Below, piece after piece: positions 16,158 to 24,907 of a stretch of DNA of 46,151 bases. The stretch is taken from contig JAFSGY010000061.1 of NCBI GenBank assembly GCA_017440575.1, forward strand, positions 1 through 46,151, in the 5' to 3' direction. The position numbers were made by a program, and so were the translations under genes. This stretch comes from Lachnospiraceae bacterium. GTDB taxonomy: Bacteria > Bacillota > Clostridia > Lachnospirales > Lachnospiraceae. Within the stretch, counting starts at the first letter, position 1. Every line of letters begins with the position of its first letter. The notes under the pieces were generated by a model. The model was not told where the DNA came from and ran no database searches. It worked only from the letters and a program-made list of their open reading frames with translations.

Positions 16158-17768
16158 TTATACATACTTCTGGAGAGTTTCAAGAATTGCGCCCTTTCCA
16201 GCAAGCATTTCTACGAAATACTGCTCTACCAGCTCGCCAAGTCCTGCCTCATACAGATTGACACCAAATATTTTTTCATTTGATAAAATTGGTGCAACAC
16301 TTTCATGAACCTCTGTGTCACCTAACTTCAATCCTGCCACATGAGGGCATACGGTGTCAAGCATAGGATCCGAACTTAACTCAAATTTTTCCCCATTATC
16401 ATTGATTCCCATAAGGTATCTAAGCCAGCCTGCAAATACAAGCGGGATTCTCTTAATATTCTTAACGTCTAAGCTTTCTGACTTCTGGTATGCTTTGATG
16501 GTCTCTCCAAAACGAATGCCAAGCTTCTGTGAGGTATCGGTTGCAATTCTCTGTGGTGAATCCGGCATAAATGGATTCGGAATTCTGACATTTACAACCT
16601 CATCAATGAACTTCTTTGGCTCGATAACACCCGGATCAACTACTACCGGAAGACCTTCTTCATAACCAATGATTTCCACTAATTTCTTCAAGGTTGGATT
16701 GCTCATTTCCTTAGAAATCAGTTCATAGCCTAACAAGCAGCCAAATACAGCAAGTGTGGTATGAAGCGGATTGAGACAGGTACAAACCTTCATTTTCTCT
16801 ACCTTATCTACTACTTCTCTTTCTGCAAAGATAATACCGCCTTCTTCCAAAGCAGGTCTGCCATTTGGGAAAGCATCTTCGATGACAAGATACTGGCACT
16901 CTTCCGCATTAACAAAAGGTGCTACATAGGTATTCTTGCTGGTAATAACAGGCTCTAAGCCTTCGATTCCATCATTCTTCAATATCTCTTCTACTGAAGC
17001 ATCCGGTCTTGGGGTAATCTTATCAATCATAGACCACGGGAAGCTTACCTTAGTCTTATCTTCTACATAAGCTAAGAATTCCTTCTCTACTAAGCCCTTT
17101 TCTGCCCATTTTAAAGCAAAAGCATGAACTGCCGCATAGAGCTTATCTCCGTTATGAGAGCAGTTATCCATACTTACCATGGCAATTGGTAATGCCCCAG
17201 CCTTGAAGCGCTCATACAATAAAGTAACTACTTTACCAATATAGCTTACAGGCTTTGCAGTTCCCTGCTCCATATCCCGCTGCACTGCCGGAAGCTCTAC
17301 ACCCTTACCATCAACAAGGCTGTATCCCTTTTCGGTAATGGTAAAGCTTACCATTTTAAGACTTGGATTACGGAAAATTTCCTTTAATCTTCCCATATCC
17401 GCTTCGTTCTCACTGTCTACAGTCAGTGCCTCTAAAATACTTCCGACTACGGTCTTTTCTACATTTCCGTCAGCCTTTAAGGTTACAAGAATGCCCAAAT
17501 TATCATGTGGCTTGTACATCTTCTCAATGATTTCATAATCAAAGCCTTCTGCTGCGATTAAGCCAGTCTTAAGCTCACCTGCGTTTAACAGCTCCTGCAC
17601 TACATTTGCCTGAAACGCGCGGAAAATGTTTCCTGCTCCAAAATGAATCCATTCCGGATTATCATGTGTTTCCTTTTTTACTGCTTCTACATCAAAGGCA
17701 GGAAGGGCATAGCCTGCCGCCTCCCATGCCTCTCTATTATCTAAAATGCCGGTGTTTGTTAGTTTCAT
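16158..17768 (-). CDS. uxuB: D-fructuronate reductase / mannitol dehydrogenase family
   Basis: This 536-residue NAD-dependent enzyme interconverts D-fructuronate and D-mannonate in hexuronate breakdown. The N-terminal Rossmann segment WIHFGAGNIFRAFQ lies near residue 40. The catalytic-domain motifs include FVNAEECQYLVIEDAFPNGRP and CLNPLHTTLAVFGC near residues 290-350. Length fits long-chain polyol dehydrogenases. The assignment to UxuB rather than another mannitol dehydrogenase paralogue rests on its position directly after uxuA. AGGAGG precedes ATG 17768. Two hairpins separate it from uxuA, which could lower its expression or mark an mRNA processing point. Confidence 0.88.
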   Translation of the reverse strand: MKLTNTGILDNREAWEAAGYALPAFDVEAVKKETHDNPEWIHFGAGNIFRAFQANVVQELLNAGELKTGLIAAEGFDYEIIEKMYKPHDNLGILVTLKADGNVEKTVVGSILEALTVDSENEADMGRLKEIFRNPSLKMVSFTITEKGYSLVDGKGVELPAVQRDMEQGTAKPVSYIGKVVTLLYERFKAGALPIAMVSMDNCSHNGDKLYAAVHAFALKWAEKGLVEKEFLAYVEDKTKVSFPWSMIDKITPRPDASVEEILKNDGIEGLEPVITSKNTYVAPFVNAEECQYLVIEDAFPNGRPALEEGGIIFAEREVVDKVEKMKVCTCLNPLHTTLAVFGCLLGYELISKEMSNPTLKKLVEIIGYEEGLPVVVDPGVIEPKKFIDEVVNVRIPNPFMPDSPQRIATDTSQKLGIRFGETIKAYQKSESLDVKNIKRIPLVFAGWLRYLMGINDNGEKFELSSDPMLDTVCPHVAGLKLGDTEVHESVAPILSNEKIFGVNLYEAGLGELVEQYFVEMLAGKGAILETLQKYV

Positions 17769-17798
17769 GTATCATCCCTCCTATGCGCTGTTATATTG

Positions 17799-17878
17799 GA
17801 AGAATGCAGTTTTCTGCATTCTTCTCTTGTCAAGTCTAGTAGTTCTTAATAGGTGTTCTTTGCCTATTTAGAACTACT
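17799..17878 (-). repeat. Two tandem hairpins in the uxuA-uxuB junction
   Basis: GAAGAATGCAG (17799-17809) pairs perfectly with CTGCATTCTTC (17814-17824) around TTTT. A second hairpin joins 17838-17853 to 17863-17878 with one mismatch in 16 bp, and the uxuA stop codon (17864-17866) lies within its stem. Neither has a good U-tract on the coding strand, so they look more like mRNA stability or processing structures than full terminators. Confidence 0.7.
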
Positions 17879-18934
17879 CTTGACAATGGCTTCCCAGAGG
17901 CCATTGAGATAAGCTGCTCCTAAGGCTCTGTCATACAGACCATATCCCGGCATAGCAACCTCTCCCCAAATCATTCTTCCATGGTCTGGTCTGATTGGTC
18001 CTTCAAATCCGATATCATATAATGCCTTCATAATTTCGTACATATCAAAGCTTCCATCGCTTGAAAGATGTGCTGCCTCTTCAAAATCAGTAGGAGTATT
18101 AAACTTTAAGTTTCTTACGTGTGCAAAATGAATTCTTCCTTTTAAGGAACGAATCATATCCGGAAGATTGTTCTCAAGGTTTGTACCATAAGAACCGGAA
18201 CAGAAGGTAACACCGTTGTGTGGGTTATCTACCATCTTCATCATACGAAGGATGTTGTCCTTATTAATGATGATTCTTGGAAGTCCGAATACACTCCATG
18301 CCGGATCATCCGGATGAATTGCCATGTTGATATCATACTTATCACAGGTAGGCATGATTCTCTCAAGGAAGTACTTTAAGTTCTCGAATAACTTCTCATC
18401 ATCCACATCCTTGTATAAAGCAAATAATTCCTTTACTCTTGCCATACGCTCCGGCTCCCAGCCCGGCATAACCGTACCGTTCATATCACCGGCAATTGAA
18501 TCAAACATTTTCTCAGGGTCAAGAGCATCTACAGTTGCCTGATTATAAGCAAGTACGGTTGAACCGTCTGGTCTCTTTCTTGCAAGCTCTGTTCTTGTCC
18601 AGTCGAAAACTGGCATAAAGTTGTAGCATACCATATGGATGCCTTCCTGACCAAGTCTTTCCAAGGTAGTGATGTAATTTTCAATATACTGCTCTCTGTC
18701 AGGAGAACCAATTTTGATAGCATCATGGATATTCACACTCTCGATACCGGCAATTGTTAATCCTGCTGCCTCAACCTCCTGCTTCATAGCTCTGATATCC
18801 TCTAAAGACCATGCTTCACCCGGAACAGAATCGTATAATGTTGTAATGACAGACTTAACCCCCGGAATCTGTCTAATCTGTTCTAACGTTACTGTGTCGT
18901 GCTTGCTACCATACCATCTTAATGTCATCTGCAT
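17864..18934 (-). CDS. uxuA: Mannonate dehydratase
   Basis: The 356-residue enzyme dehydrates D-mannonate to 2-keto-3-deoxygluconate, the step after fructuronate reduction. The family sequence is clear throughout: MQMTLRWYG at the N terminus, MVCYNFMPVFDWTRTEL near residue 105, INMAIHPDDPAWSVFGLPRI near 205 with metal-ligand His, GVTFCSGSYGTN and IHFAHVRN with further His/Cys ligands, and PIRPDHGRM near the end. Length matches the shorter Gram-positive form. GGAGG lies ahead of ATG 18934. It leads the uxuA-uxuB-IIC operon and is divergent from an AraC regulator that probably controls it. No uronate isomerase or kdgK/kdgA is in the window. Confidence 0.95.
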   Translation of the reverse strand: MQMTLRWYGSKHDTVTLEQIRQIPGVKSVITTLYDSVPGEAWSLEDIRAMKQEVEAAGLTIAGIESVNIHDAIKIGSPDREQYIENYITTLERLGQEGIHMVCYNFMPVFDWTRTELARKRPDGSTVLAYNQATVDALDPEKMFDSIAGDMNGTVMPGWEPERMARVKELFALYKDVDDEKLFENLKYFLERIMPTCDKYDINMAIHPDDPAWSVFGLPRIIINKDNILRMMKMVDNPHNGVTFCSGSYGTNLENNLPDMIRSLKGRIHFAHVRNLKFNTPTDFEEAAHLSSDGSFDMYEIMKALYDIGFEGPIRPDHGRMIWGEVAMPGYGLYDRALGAAYLNGLWEAIVKSSSK

Positions 18935-18996
18935 AATGAAATCCTCCTTTATATATGAAAAACTAATTGCTTTCTATTTTTGTACCTATATCTTAA

Positions 18997-19068
18997 TCAA
19001 TCCATATTTTGAAAACCATTGAATAAATTGTTGTCAACCTTGCAAAAATTGCTATGAAACAGTATCAT
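18997..19068. promoter_or_regulatory. Divergent promoter region uxuA / AraC regulator
   Basis: On the plus strand TTGCAA (19040-19045) and TATCAT (19063-19068) are 17 bases apart and serve the AraC gene. On the minus strand a weaker TTTTCA-N17-GATATA pair upstream of uxuA is a candidate, as expected if an activator is needed. No clear operator repeat was picked out. Confidence 0.45.
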
Positions 19069-19107
19069 AGAGATATAAATCTATTTTTGGTATTTTAAGG
19101 AGTTCCT

Positions 19108-19980
19108 ATGCATAAAAAAGAGCTGCAAACTGCATTTAGCACCAGACAATATATGTATTCGAAGGATTTTGAGGTCTACTACTATAACGATCAGCCTATT
19201 AACGCAGTAGCACCACATACCCACGATTATTATGAATTTTATTTCTTTTTAGAGGGAAATGTTGACATTTATGTAGAAGGCAAGCCTCATCACATCAAGG
19301 CAGGCGATTTTCTTCTCATCCCCCCCGGTGTTGAGCATTATCCTGTTTTTTTAGACCATACAACTCCATACCGCCGTTTTATTCTGTGGATTAGCACAGA
19401 TTATTGTAACCGATTAATGCAGGCTTCCTTGGATTATGTTTTTTTGATGCAATATGTGACTACTACGCATCAATATCTTTTTTCCAACGATGTCATTGCC
19501 TTTAACCGGCTGCAATCACAGATTTATGCCTTGATTGAAGAGGTAAAGGGCTCACGCTTTGGCAAGGATGCACAGGTTTCGTTACAGGTCAACACTCTTA
19601 TTCTTCACTTAAACCGTATGATTTATGAACGCAATCATACCGCCGGTAATTCTCGTCCAAAGGAGCTTCACAATGCCATCTGTGATTTTATCTCTGCTCA
19701 TTTAGAGGAGGATTTGTCTCTGGAACGCTTAGAAAAGGAATTTTTTGTCAGCAAATATTATATTTCACATACTTTCAAGGACAACATCGGACTTTCTTTG
19801 CACCAATATATCACCAAAAAAAGATTGCAAGCCTGTAAGGATGCAATCTTAGGTGGTGCTTCGATTAGTAAAACCTATGAAATGTATGGTTTTCAGGATT
19901 ATTCCGCATTCTTCCGCGCATTTAAAAAAGAATACGGCATGTCTCCCAAGGAATATCGTGACATTACTACTCCGACTTAA
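19108..19980 (+). CDS. AraC family transcriptional regulator, probable regulator of the uxu operon
   Basis: This 290-residue regulator has an N-terminal cupin sensing domain (PHTHDYYEFYFFLEG, HHIKAGDFLLIPPGVEHYP, about residues 35-80) and two C-terminal helix-turn-helix motifs. The second of these is in the family signature YGFQDYSAFFRAFKKEYGMSPKEYR at the C terminus. It probably binds a sugar-acid signal and activates the divergent uxuA operon; that target is inferred from the shared 173-bp intergenic region. AAGGAG precedes the ATG. Its 3' end overlaps the convergent alarmone synthetase gene by 14 bases. Confidence 0.9.
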   Translation: MHKKELQTAFSTRQYMYSKDFEVYYYNDQPINAVAPHTHDYYEFYFFLEGNVDIYVEGKPHHIKAGDFLLIPPGVEHYPVFLDHTTPYRRFILWISTDYCNRLMQASLDYVFLMQYVTTTHQYLFSNDVIAFNRLQSQIYALIEEVKGSRFGKDAQVSLQVNTLILHLNRMIYERNHTAGNSRPKELHNAICDFISAHLEEDLSLERLEKEFFVSKYYISHTFKDNIGLSLHQYITKKRLQACKDAILGGASISKTYEMYGFQDYSAFFRAFKKEYGMSPKEYRDITTPT

Positions 19981-20647
19981 TCGCACCGGAGGACTTATAG
20001 GTAGTATTTGAGTCGATTCGGTTACGAATCTGTTCCATACGTCTATCAAGCTGGCTAATCAAGTCTGCACAATATTTTAATTCCTCAGAAATACTCTCAG
20101 CATTTTCGATGTGCTTTTTATATTTCATCTTATGCTCAAGACTTGCCCAGAAATCCATAGCAATGGTTCGAAACTGCACTTCTACACGCATATGCTTCTT
20201 TTCATTCGTCAGGAAAATCGGAATATCTAGAATCAGATGCAAGCTTCGATAACCGTTTGGCTTTGGATTCTTAATGTAATCCTTCTGCTCCACTAATATG
20301 ATATCATCCTGCTGCAACAGACAGTCTACCAGCATATAGATATCCTCCGGGAACGAGCAGATCACTCGTATTCCCGCAATATCATTCAGCTCCTTTTCTA
20401 TATTTTCAATCGAACATTCCAAACCACGTCTTTCCAGCTTTCCGGCAATACTTTCCTGTGACTTAATTCTGCATTTGATAGACTCAAACGGATTTCTGCT
20501 ATGTACCAGTGCAAGCTCCTTATTCAGTACTTCAAGCTTTGTCTTTACTTCTAACATTGCACAGTCATACTGCATCATTAATTCCTGAAATGCCTGAGTT
20601 GAATCTTCTATTGTGTTATTTACCTTGTTGTTTGCTTTTGTATTCAT
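19967..20647 (-). CDS. Small alarmone synthetase (RelA/SpoT domain, RelQ/YjbM-like)
   Basis: The 226-residue protein is a stand-alone (p)ppGpp synthetase domain without hydrolase, TGS or ACT domains. Motifs in order are VHSRNPFESIKCRIKS with SIAGKLERRG, NDIAGIRVICSF, IKNPKPNGYRSLHLIL and the substrate-site segment VEVQFRTIAMDFWASLEHKMKYK. It should transfer pyrophosphate from ATP to GTP or GDP, making stringent-response alarmone. GGAGG precedes ATG 20647. The C-terminal ~14 bases of coding overlap the tail of the convergent AraC gene, so the two transcripts are antisense at their ends. No operon partner is evident. Confidence 0.92.
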   Translation of the reverse strand: MNTKANNKVNNTIEDSTQAFQELMMQYDCAMLEVKTKLEVLNKELALVHSRNPFESIKCRIKSQESIAGKLERRGLECSIENIEKELNDIAGIRVICSFPEDIYMLVDCLLQQDDIILVEQKDYIKNPKPNGYRSLHLILDIPIFLTNEKKHMRVEVQFRTIAMDFWASLEHKMKYKKHIENAESISEELKYCADLISQLDRRMEQIRNRIDSNTTYKSSGAIKSE

Positions 20648-20697
20648 GTATATTTATCCTCCATTCATCTCAAAATCGCCTATAAATTGTGGGGTAT

Positions 20698-21123
20698 CTA
20701 TTTCAATTTCTTTTTTAAATAGTATCTGCAATGATTTACTGGACAATCTTCTAAAACCCCAAACACTTCATATCCCTGTTTAGTATAAAAGTCTTTTGCT
20801 TGAAAATCGAATGTATCTAAATAAATCAAAGAACAGTTCTCTTCTAAAGCAACTTTTTCAATTTCATTTAATAACCTTGTTCCTAATCCACATTTTCTAT
20901 ACTTCTCATCAACCCATAAGCTATCTATATAAATGACATTCCAACAATACATTTTCGCCAAACATCCAGCAATAATATTATCATTTTCATCAACTACTTT
21001 TTTATTAATATTTTTAAACTCTATTTCTTGTTTTTTAGGTACTTGACTCAAATTATATTCAACCAATTTATCACAAATATATTCTGCATCATTATCTATA
21101 CAATTTAAAATATTGAACGCCAT
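20698..21123 (-). CDS. GNAT family N-acetyltransferase
   Basis: The 141-residue protein has a GNAT fold. The acetyl-CoA pyrophosphate-binding motif A is VDEKYRKCGLGTRLLNEIEKVA (about residues 75-96, with the R/Q-x-x-G-x-G/A core as RKCGLG). The motif B-like DFYTKQGYEVFG follows at about 112-123. The substrate is not predictable. The gene is noticeably more AT-rich than its neighbours, a possible sign of acquisition. AAAGGTAAG lies ahead of the ATG. Confidence 0.87.
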   Translation of the reverse strand: MAFNILNCIDNDAEYICDKLVEYNLSQVPKKQEIEFKNINKKVVDENDNIIAGCLAKMYCWNVIYIDSLWVDEKYRKCGLGTRLLNEIEKVALEENCSLIYLDTFDFQAKDFYTKQGYEVFGVLEDCPVNHCRYYLKKKLK

Positions 21124-21204
21124 AATTACTTACCTTTCAATCGATAAATTCAAATAAACGCATGCTTTCAAAATCACCAAAAGCCTGAACGCTGTGCGTG
21201 CCTC

Positions 21205-21405
21205 TTAAAAAAAATTCATAATCGCCCAAAACCATTCCTTAATTTTTTCGCCTGTTGCTAAATAAGCAATTCCACTAAAAACCATCACTACAATTCCAAT
21301 CCAGAATAAAATATATCCTTCTTCTGGGAAGAAATTTGATAATACAATTAATATAGCACCAAATGTAGCAAATACGCCTGATATCGTTGATATTACTTTT
21401 CGCAT
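21205..21405 (-). CDS. Small two-helix membrane protein (unknown)
   Basis: The 66-residue product is almost all hydrophobic. It has two predicted membrane helices (about 5-25 and 31-51) joined by FFPEEGY and ends in a short aromatic tail. AAAGGAG stands 6 bases before ATG 21405, which supports real translation. It might be a small stress or toxin-like membrane peptide, but no family was recognised. It is AT-rich like the neighbouring acetyltransferase gene; the two may have arrived together. Confidence 0.65.
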   Translation of the reverse strand: MRKVISTISGVFATFGAILIVLSNFFPEEGYILFWIGIVVMVFSGIAYLATGEKIKEWFWAIMNFF

Positions 21406-21581
21406 AGTAAACTCCTTTTGATAACTTCAACTTCTATTCCCTTCTTTCGCTTCTAGTATAAGCTATCTTTCCATGTTTTGTATACATAAAGTTTCGTTAC
21501 AGGTGTTCTCCTTTGCGATACCTATAACTGCCGAAAATACGAAATACATCCCCAAAAATAACCTACGCTTCTCATAGCCAA

Positions 21582-22475
21582 CTAAGTACTATGCGAATAA
21601 TAGCGTTGTGCCTCTGCCCGATACTTAGAAGGTGTTGTCTCCATAACCTGTAAAAATTCACGATTGTAGTAGCTAATATTGTTAAAACCACACAGCGAAC
21701 AGATTTCACTTATCTTTTTGTCCGTTTCCGATAAAAAAAGACAGCTTTTCGTTATCCGGTATTTCTTTAAATAAGTAAAGGGAGTGTTTCCCGTAACCTG
21801 CTTAAATATCCTACAAAACTGCCCCTCACTCATATGTGCCTGCTCTGCCAAATCTCCTAAGGACAAATCCTCTGCAAAATGCGTATGCATAAACTGGATA
21901 ACCCCTTCTAGTTGCATTTCTTTCCGGCTTTTCTTCGTTTCTCCCAATATCTTTGATATATGTTGTTCATATAAATGCTGCCAGATAACAAGAAGATAGC
22001 CACGAACTAACAGCTCTGGATTTTCCAGTTTCTCTGCTTGTGTAAATAAGCTCTTCAAGCAACCGATAACCTCTTTCCATTCCTCTCCTTGTAACAACAG
22101 CGTATAATCAACTCCGCTTTGAACCAAAGCATGCACGTACGTCTGTATATCCCGTTGTCCCATATTCGCAGTTAAGAATTCCGGTGCAAAACATATCGCC
22201 CGAAATATTCCATGTTCCGACTGTTCTATTGCTGTATGCAGCATATTTTGTGGTACAAAAATAGCCTCCCCTGCCTTCATGGAATAGAGCTTCTCTTCTA
22301 TTTTAAACGTAAAGCTACCTTCCTCCAGATATAAAAGCTCCATCTCCGGATGCAAGTGCAGATATAGCGCTACCGAACATGAATTGTCAAAATAACTCTT
22401 ATGTATGGAATATGGACTGTTTCTTGTTATATGCTTGAATACCTCAAGATATTGGTTACGGTCTTGGTTGTTCAT
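21582..22475 (-). CDS. AraC family transcriptional regulator, divergent from GH31 gene
   Basis: The 297-residue regulator has an N-terminal cupin region (LYLHLHPEMELLYLEEGSFTFKI, SMKAGEAIFVPQNMLHTA, about 30-85). The C-terminal AraC domain (about 195-295) includes LSLGDLAEQAHMSEGQFCRIFKQVTGNTPFTYL and CGFNNISYYNREFLQVMETTPSKYR. It is divergent from the GH31 gene across 111 bp and most likely activates it in response to the sugar released. A GGGGTGA stretch precedes ATG 22475. The promoter region holds a 21-bp-spaced direct repeat that suits this kind of regulator. Confidence 0.9.
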   Translation of the reverse strand: MNNQDRNQYLEVFKHITRNSPYSIHKSYFDNSCSVALYLHLHPEMELLYLEEGSFTFKIEEKLYSMKAGEAIFVPQNMLHTAIEQSEHGIFRAICFAPEFLTANMGQRDIQTYVHALVQSGVDYTLLLQGEEWKEVIGCLKSLFTQAEKLENPELLVRGYLLVIWQHLYEQHISKILGETKKSRKEMQLEGVIQFMHTHFAEDLSLGDLAEQAHMSEGQFCRIFKQVTGNTPFTYLKKYRITKSCLFLSETDKKISEICSLCGFNNISYYNREFLQVMETTPSKYRAEAQRYYSHST

Positions 22476-22493
22476 TTTTTCACCCCACTTATC

Positions 22494-22522
22494 AAAATAG
22501 TATCACATTTTATTAAAATAGT
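22494..22522 (+). promoter_or_regulatory. Putative AraC operator: AAAATAGT direct repeat, 21-bp spacing
   Basis: AAAATAGT occurs at 22494-22501 and 22515-22522, exactly 21 bases or two helical turns apart and in the same orientation. The site lies between the divergent AraC and GH31 genes. A weak TATTCT at 22548-22553 could be the activated -10 box of GH31. Confidence 0.45.
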
Positions 22523-22586
22523 GAAAGAATTTTGCACTTTTTTGAGATATTCTACAAATATACAACAGTTAAAGGAGGCATTTCAT

Positions 22587-24584
22587 ATGAGATTTTTTGA
22601 AGAAGCAAATGGCAGTCTTCTGTTTCGCGAAAATGGTGAAACCGTTATGATTACACCTTGGGGTGAAAACAGTTTACGTGTCCGTTCCACCATTCTAAGT
22701 GATATTGAAGACGGCAGTGTTGCCCTATTAGAACCAACAAAAGCAACCGCTTCCATACATATTGAAGATATGCAAGCGACCATTGAAAATGGCAAAATAA
22801 GAGCAGAGCTTATGGTACAACCATGGGGAAAGAACCTGCAAATCACTTTCAAAAACCAACGTGACGAGGTTCTCTTACAGGAGATTCCAAATGGTGGTGC
22901 ACTTTGCTTAAAGGCAAGACACTTTAAGCCATTACAAGGCAATACCTTCCGCTTAAAGGCAAGCTTTAACTCAAATCCGGCAGAAAAAATATACGGTATG
23001 GGACAATATCAGCAGGAAACCTTTAACCTCAAGGGATGTAATCTGGAGCTTGCACATCGTAATTCTCAGGCAAGTATTCCTTTTTATATCTCAAGTCTTG
23101 GTTATGGCTTCCTATGGCATAATGCTGCGATTGGCGAGGTACATTTTGGCTCCAACACCACACAGTGGATTGCTGAATCCACCAAACAGCTTGACTACTG
23201 GATTACAGCCGGTGATACTCCTGCTGAAATCGAAGAAGCCTATGCAGCAGTTACCGGAACTGCTCCGATGATGCCAGAATATGGTCTTGGCTTCTGGCAG
23301 TGCAAGCTCCGTTATTATAATCAGGAGCAGGCATTAGAGATTGCAAGAGAATATAAAAATAGAAACATTCCTGTTGATGTTTTTGTTATCGACTATTATC
23401 ACTGGCCTCGTTGTGGTGACTGGCGCTTTGATGAAGAGTATTTCCCAGATCCAAAGGCTATGGTTGATGAGCTTCATGAACTCGGCATGGAGACCATGGT
23501 TTCTATCTGGCCTCAGGTTGACTGGAGAAGTGAAAACTATGAAGAAATGAAGCAGAAGGGATTATTAGTAAAAATCAATTCCGGTATTGATGTCCAGATG
23601 AACTTCCATGGTAATAATGTCTTTATGGATGCCACCAATCCAAGAACTCGTGAATATGTATGGGAAAAATGTAAGCAGAACTATGCAGACCTTGGCATTA
23701 ACACTTTCTGGCTTGATGAAGCGGAGCCTGAATTTACCACCTATGATTTTGATAACTACCGCTATCATGCCGGACCTGTAGCAGAAGTCGGTAATATCTA
23801 CCCTAGAGAATATGCCCGTCTTTTCTATGAAGGTCAGCAGTCAAACGGACAAAAAGATATCGTAAATCTTATCCGTTGTGCATGGGTAGGAAGTCAGCGC
23901 TATGGTGCTCTTGTATGGTCTGGTGATATCATGTCCACCTATGAAGACTTCCGTAAACAGATTTGTGCCGGAATTCATATGGGTATCTGCGGTATTCCAT
24001 GGTGGACCACTGACATCGGCGGCTTCCATGGTGGTGTGACCGAAGACCCTGACTTTAGAGAATTACTGGTACGCTGGTTCCAATTCGGTACCTTCTGTCC
24101 TGTTATGCGTCTTCATGGCTGCCGTCAGCCTGGTCAGACTATCATCAATAAGGCTGGTGAGGTTCGTGAATGGACTGGTGCAGACAACGAGGTTTGGAGC
24201 TTCGGCGAAGAAGCATACCCAATCCTTGTGAAATTCATCAACATTCGTGAAAAAACGCGTGATTACACAAGAAGTCTTATGGAAGAAACCCATAAAAAAG
24301 GCTCTCCTATTATGAGAGCACTCTTCTATGAATTCCCACAGGACAAAAACTGCTGGGATATAAAGGATTCTTACATGTTCGGTTCTGACATCCTTGTTGC
24401 TCCAATTTGTCATGAGCATATGACGAGCCGTAGCGTATATCTGCCTGATGGAGCGTATTGGATTCATGCCGGAAACGGTAAGCGTTATGAAGGCGGAAAG
24501 ACCTATGAGGTGGAAGCACCTCTTGACACACTGCCTGTCTTCTTGCGTAATGGCAAACAGGAGTATTTAATTGGAGAGATATAA
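22587..24584 (+). CDS. GH31 family glycoside hydrolase (alpha-xylosidase / alpha-glucosidase type)
   Basis: This 665-residue enzyme is a retaining alpha-glycosidase of family GH31. The catalytic nucleophile is Asp377 in FWLDEAEPE and the acid/base is probably Asp447 in VWSGDI. The intervening GSQRYGALVWSGD and following GICGIPWWTTDIGGFHGG are hallmark segments. The N-terminal beta domain (about 1-225) and the EKIYGMGQYQQETF region are typical. No signal peptide is seen, so it acts in the cytoplasm on imported oligosaccharides. Alpha-xylosidase (xyloglucan pieces) is more likely than alpha-glucosidase given the plant-wall context, but this is inference. ATG 22587 follows AAAGGAGG; the frame extends upstream without a usable start. 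Confidence 0.9.
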   Translation: MRFFEEANGSLLFRENGETVMITPWGENSLRVRSTILSDIEDGSVALLEPTKATASIHIEDMQATIENGKIRAELMVQPWGKNLQITFKNQRDEVLLQEIPNGGALCLKARHFKPLQGNTFRLKASFNSNPAEKIYGMGQYQQETFNLKGCNLELAHRNSQASIPFYISSLGYGFLWHNAAIGEVHFGSNTTQWIAESTKQLDYWITAGDTPAEIEEAYAAVTGTAPMMPEYGLGFWQCKLRYYNQEQALEIAREYKNRNIPVDVFVIDYYHWPRCGDWRFDEEYFPDPKAMVDELHELGMETMVSIWPQVDWRSENYEEMKQKGLLVKINSGIDVQMNFHGNNVFMDATNPRTREYVWEKCKQNYADLGINTFWLDEAEPEFTTYDFDNYRYHAGPVAEVGNIYPREYARLFYEGQQSNGQKDIVNLIRCAWVGSQRYGALVWSGDIMSTYEDFRKQICAGIHMGICGIPWWTTDIGGFHGGVTEDPDFRELLVRWFQFGTFCPVMRLHGCRQPGQTIINKAGEVREWTGADNEVWSFGEEAYPILVKFINIREKTRDYTRSLMEETHKKGSPIMRALFYEFPQDKNCWDIKDSYMFGSDILVAPICHEHMTSRSVYLPDGAYWIHAGNGKRYEGGKTYEVEAPLDTLPVFLRNGKQEYLIGEI

Positions 24585-24594
24585 ATAGTATTGT

Positions 24595-24764
24595 AAAGTG
24601 CTTTCTCCATAAAAATAGTGCATGCTAGCGCATGCACTTTGGCAAGAATTTCTTACGAAATTCTTGTCTAACGCTTACTACATTTCGAGCACTTTCCTAA
24701 CGAATAAGAAAATCAGGCATATGAAAAACTTCATATGCCTGACTATATAGTGTTAGAGAAAGTG
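24595..24764 (+). ncRNA. Candidate structured RNA element with alternative stems
   Basis: Three strong local hairpins occur in a row: AGTGCATGC/GCATGCACT (24617-24638), CAAGAATTTC/GAAATTCTTG (24643-24666) and a 13-bp TCAGGCATATGAA stem (24713-24742). AGCACTTT (24688-24695) can close the first two by pairing with AAAGTGCT (24595-24602). An overlapping CACTTTCCTAAC (24690-24701) can instead close the third with 24752-24764. Whether it is an RNA, a terminator cluster or a mobile palindromic element is unknown. Confidence 0.4.
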
Positions 24765-24907
24765 TCATTCTTATAATATAATATAATCAACCAAGCCAAT
24801 ATCTTCCAACATTCACTGGAGATTAATATTCTACAGTGTTACATTAACAGAATCTGCCCCAAAATGCAACTAGTAAAATGAAAAATCACTCTCACAACTA
24901 GCCTATA

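Noticed and set aside
22401-22586. Extended N terminus of the GH31 enzyme
   Set aside because: It would overlap the divergent AraC gene and the intergenic operator; AAAGGAGG clearly marks ATG 22587.
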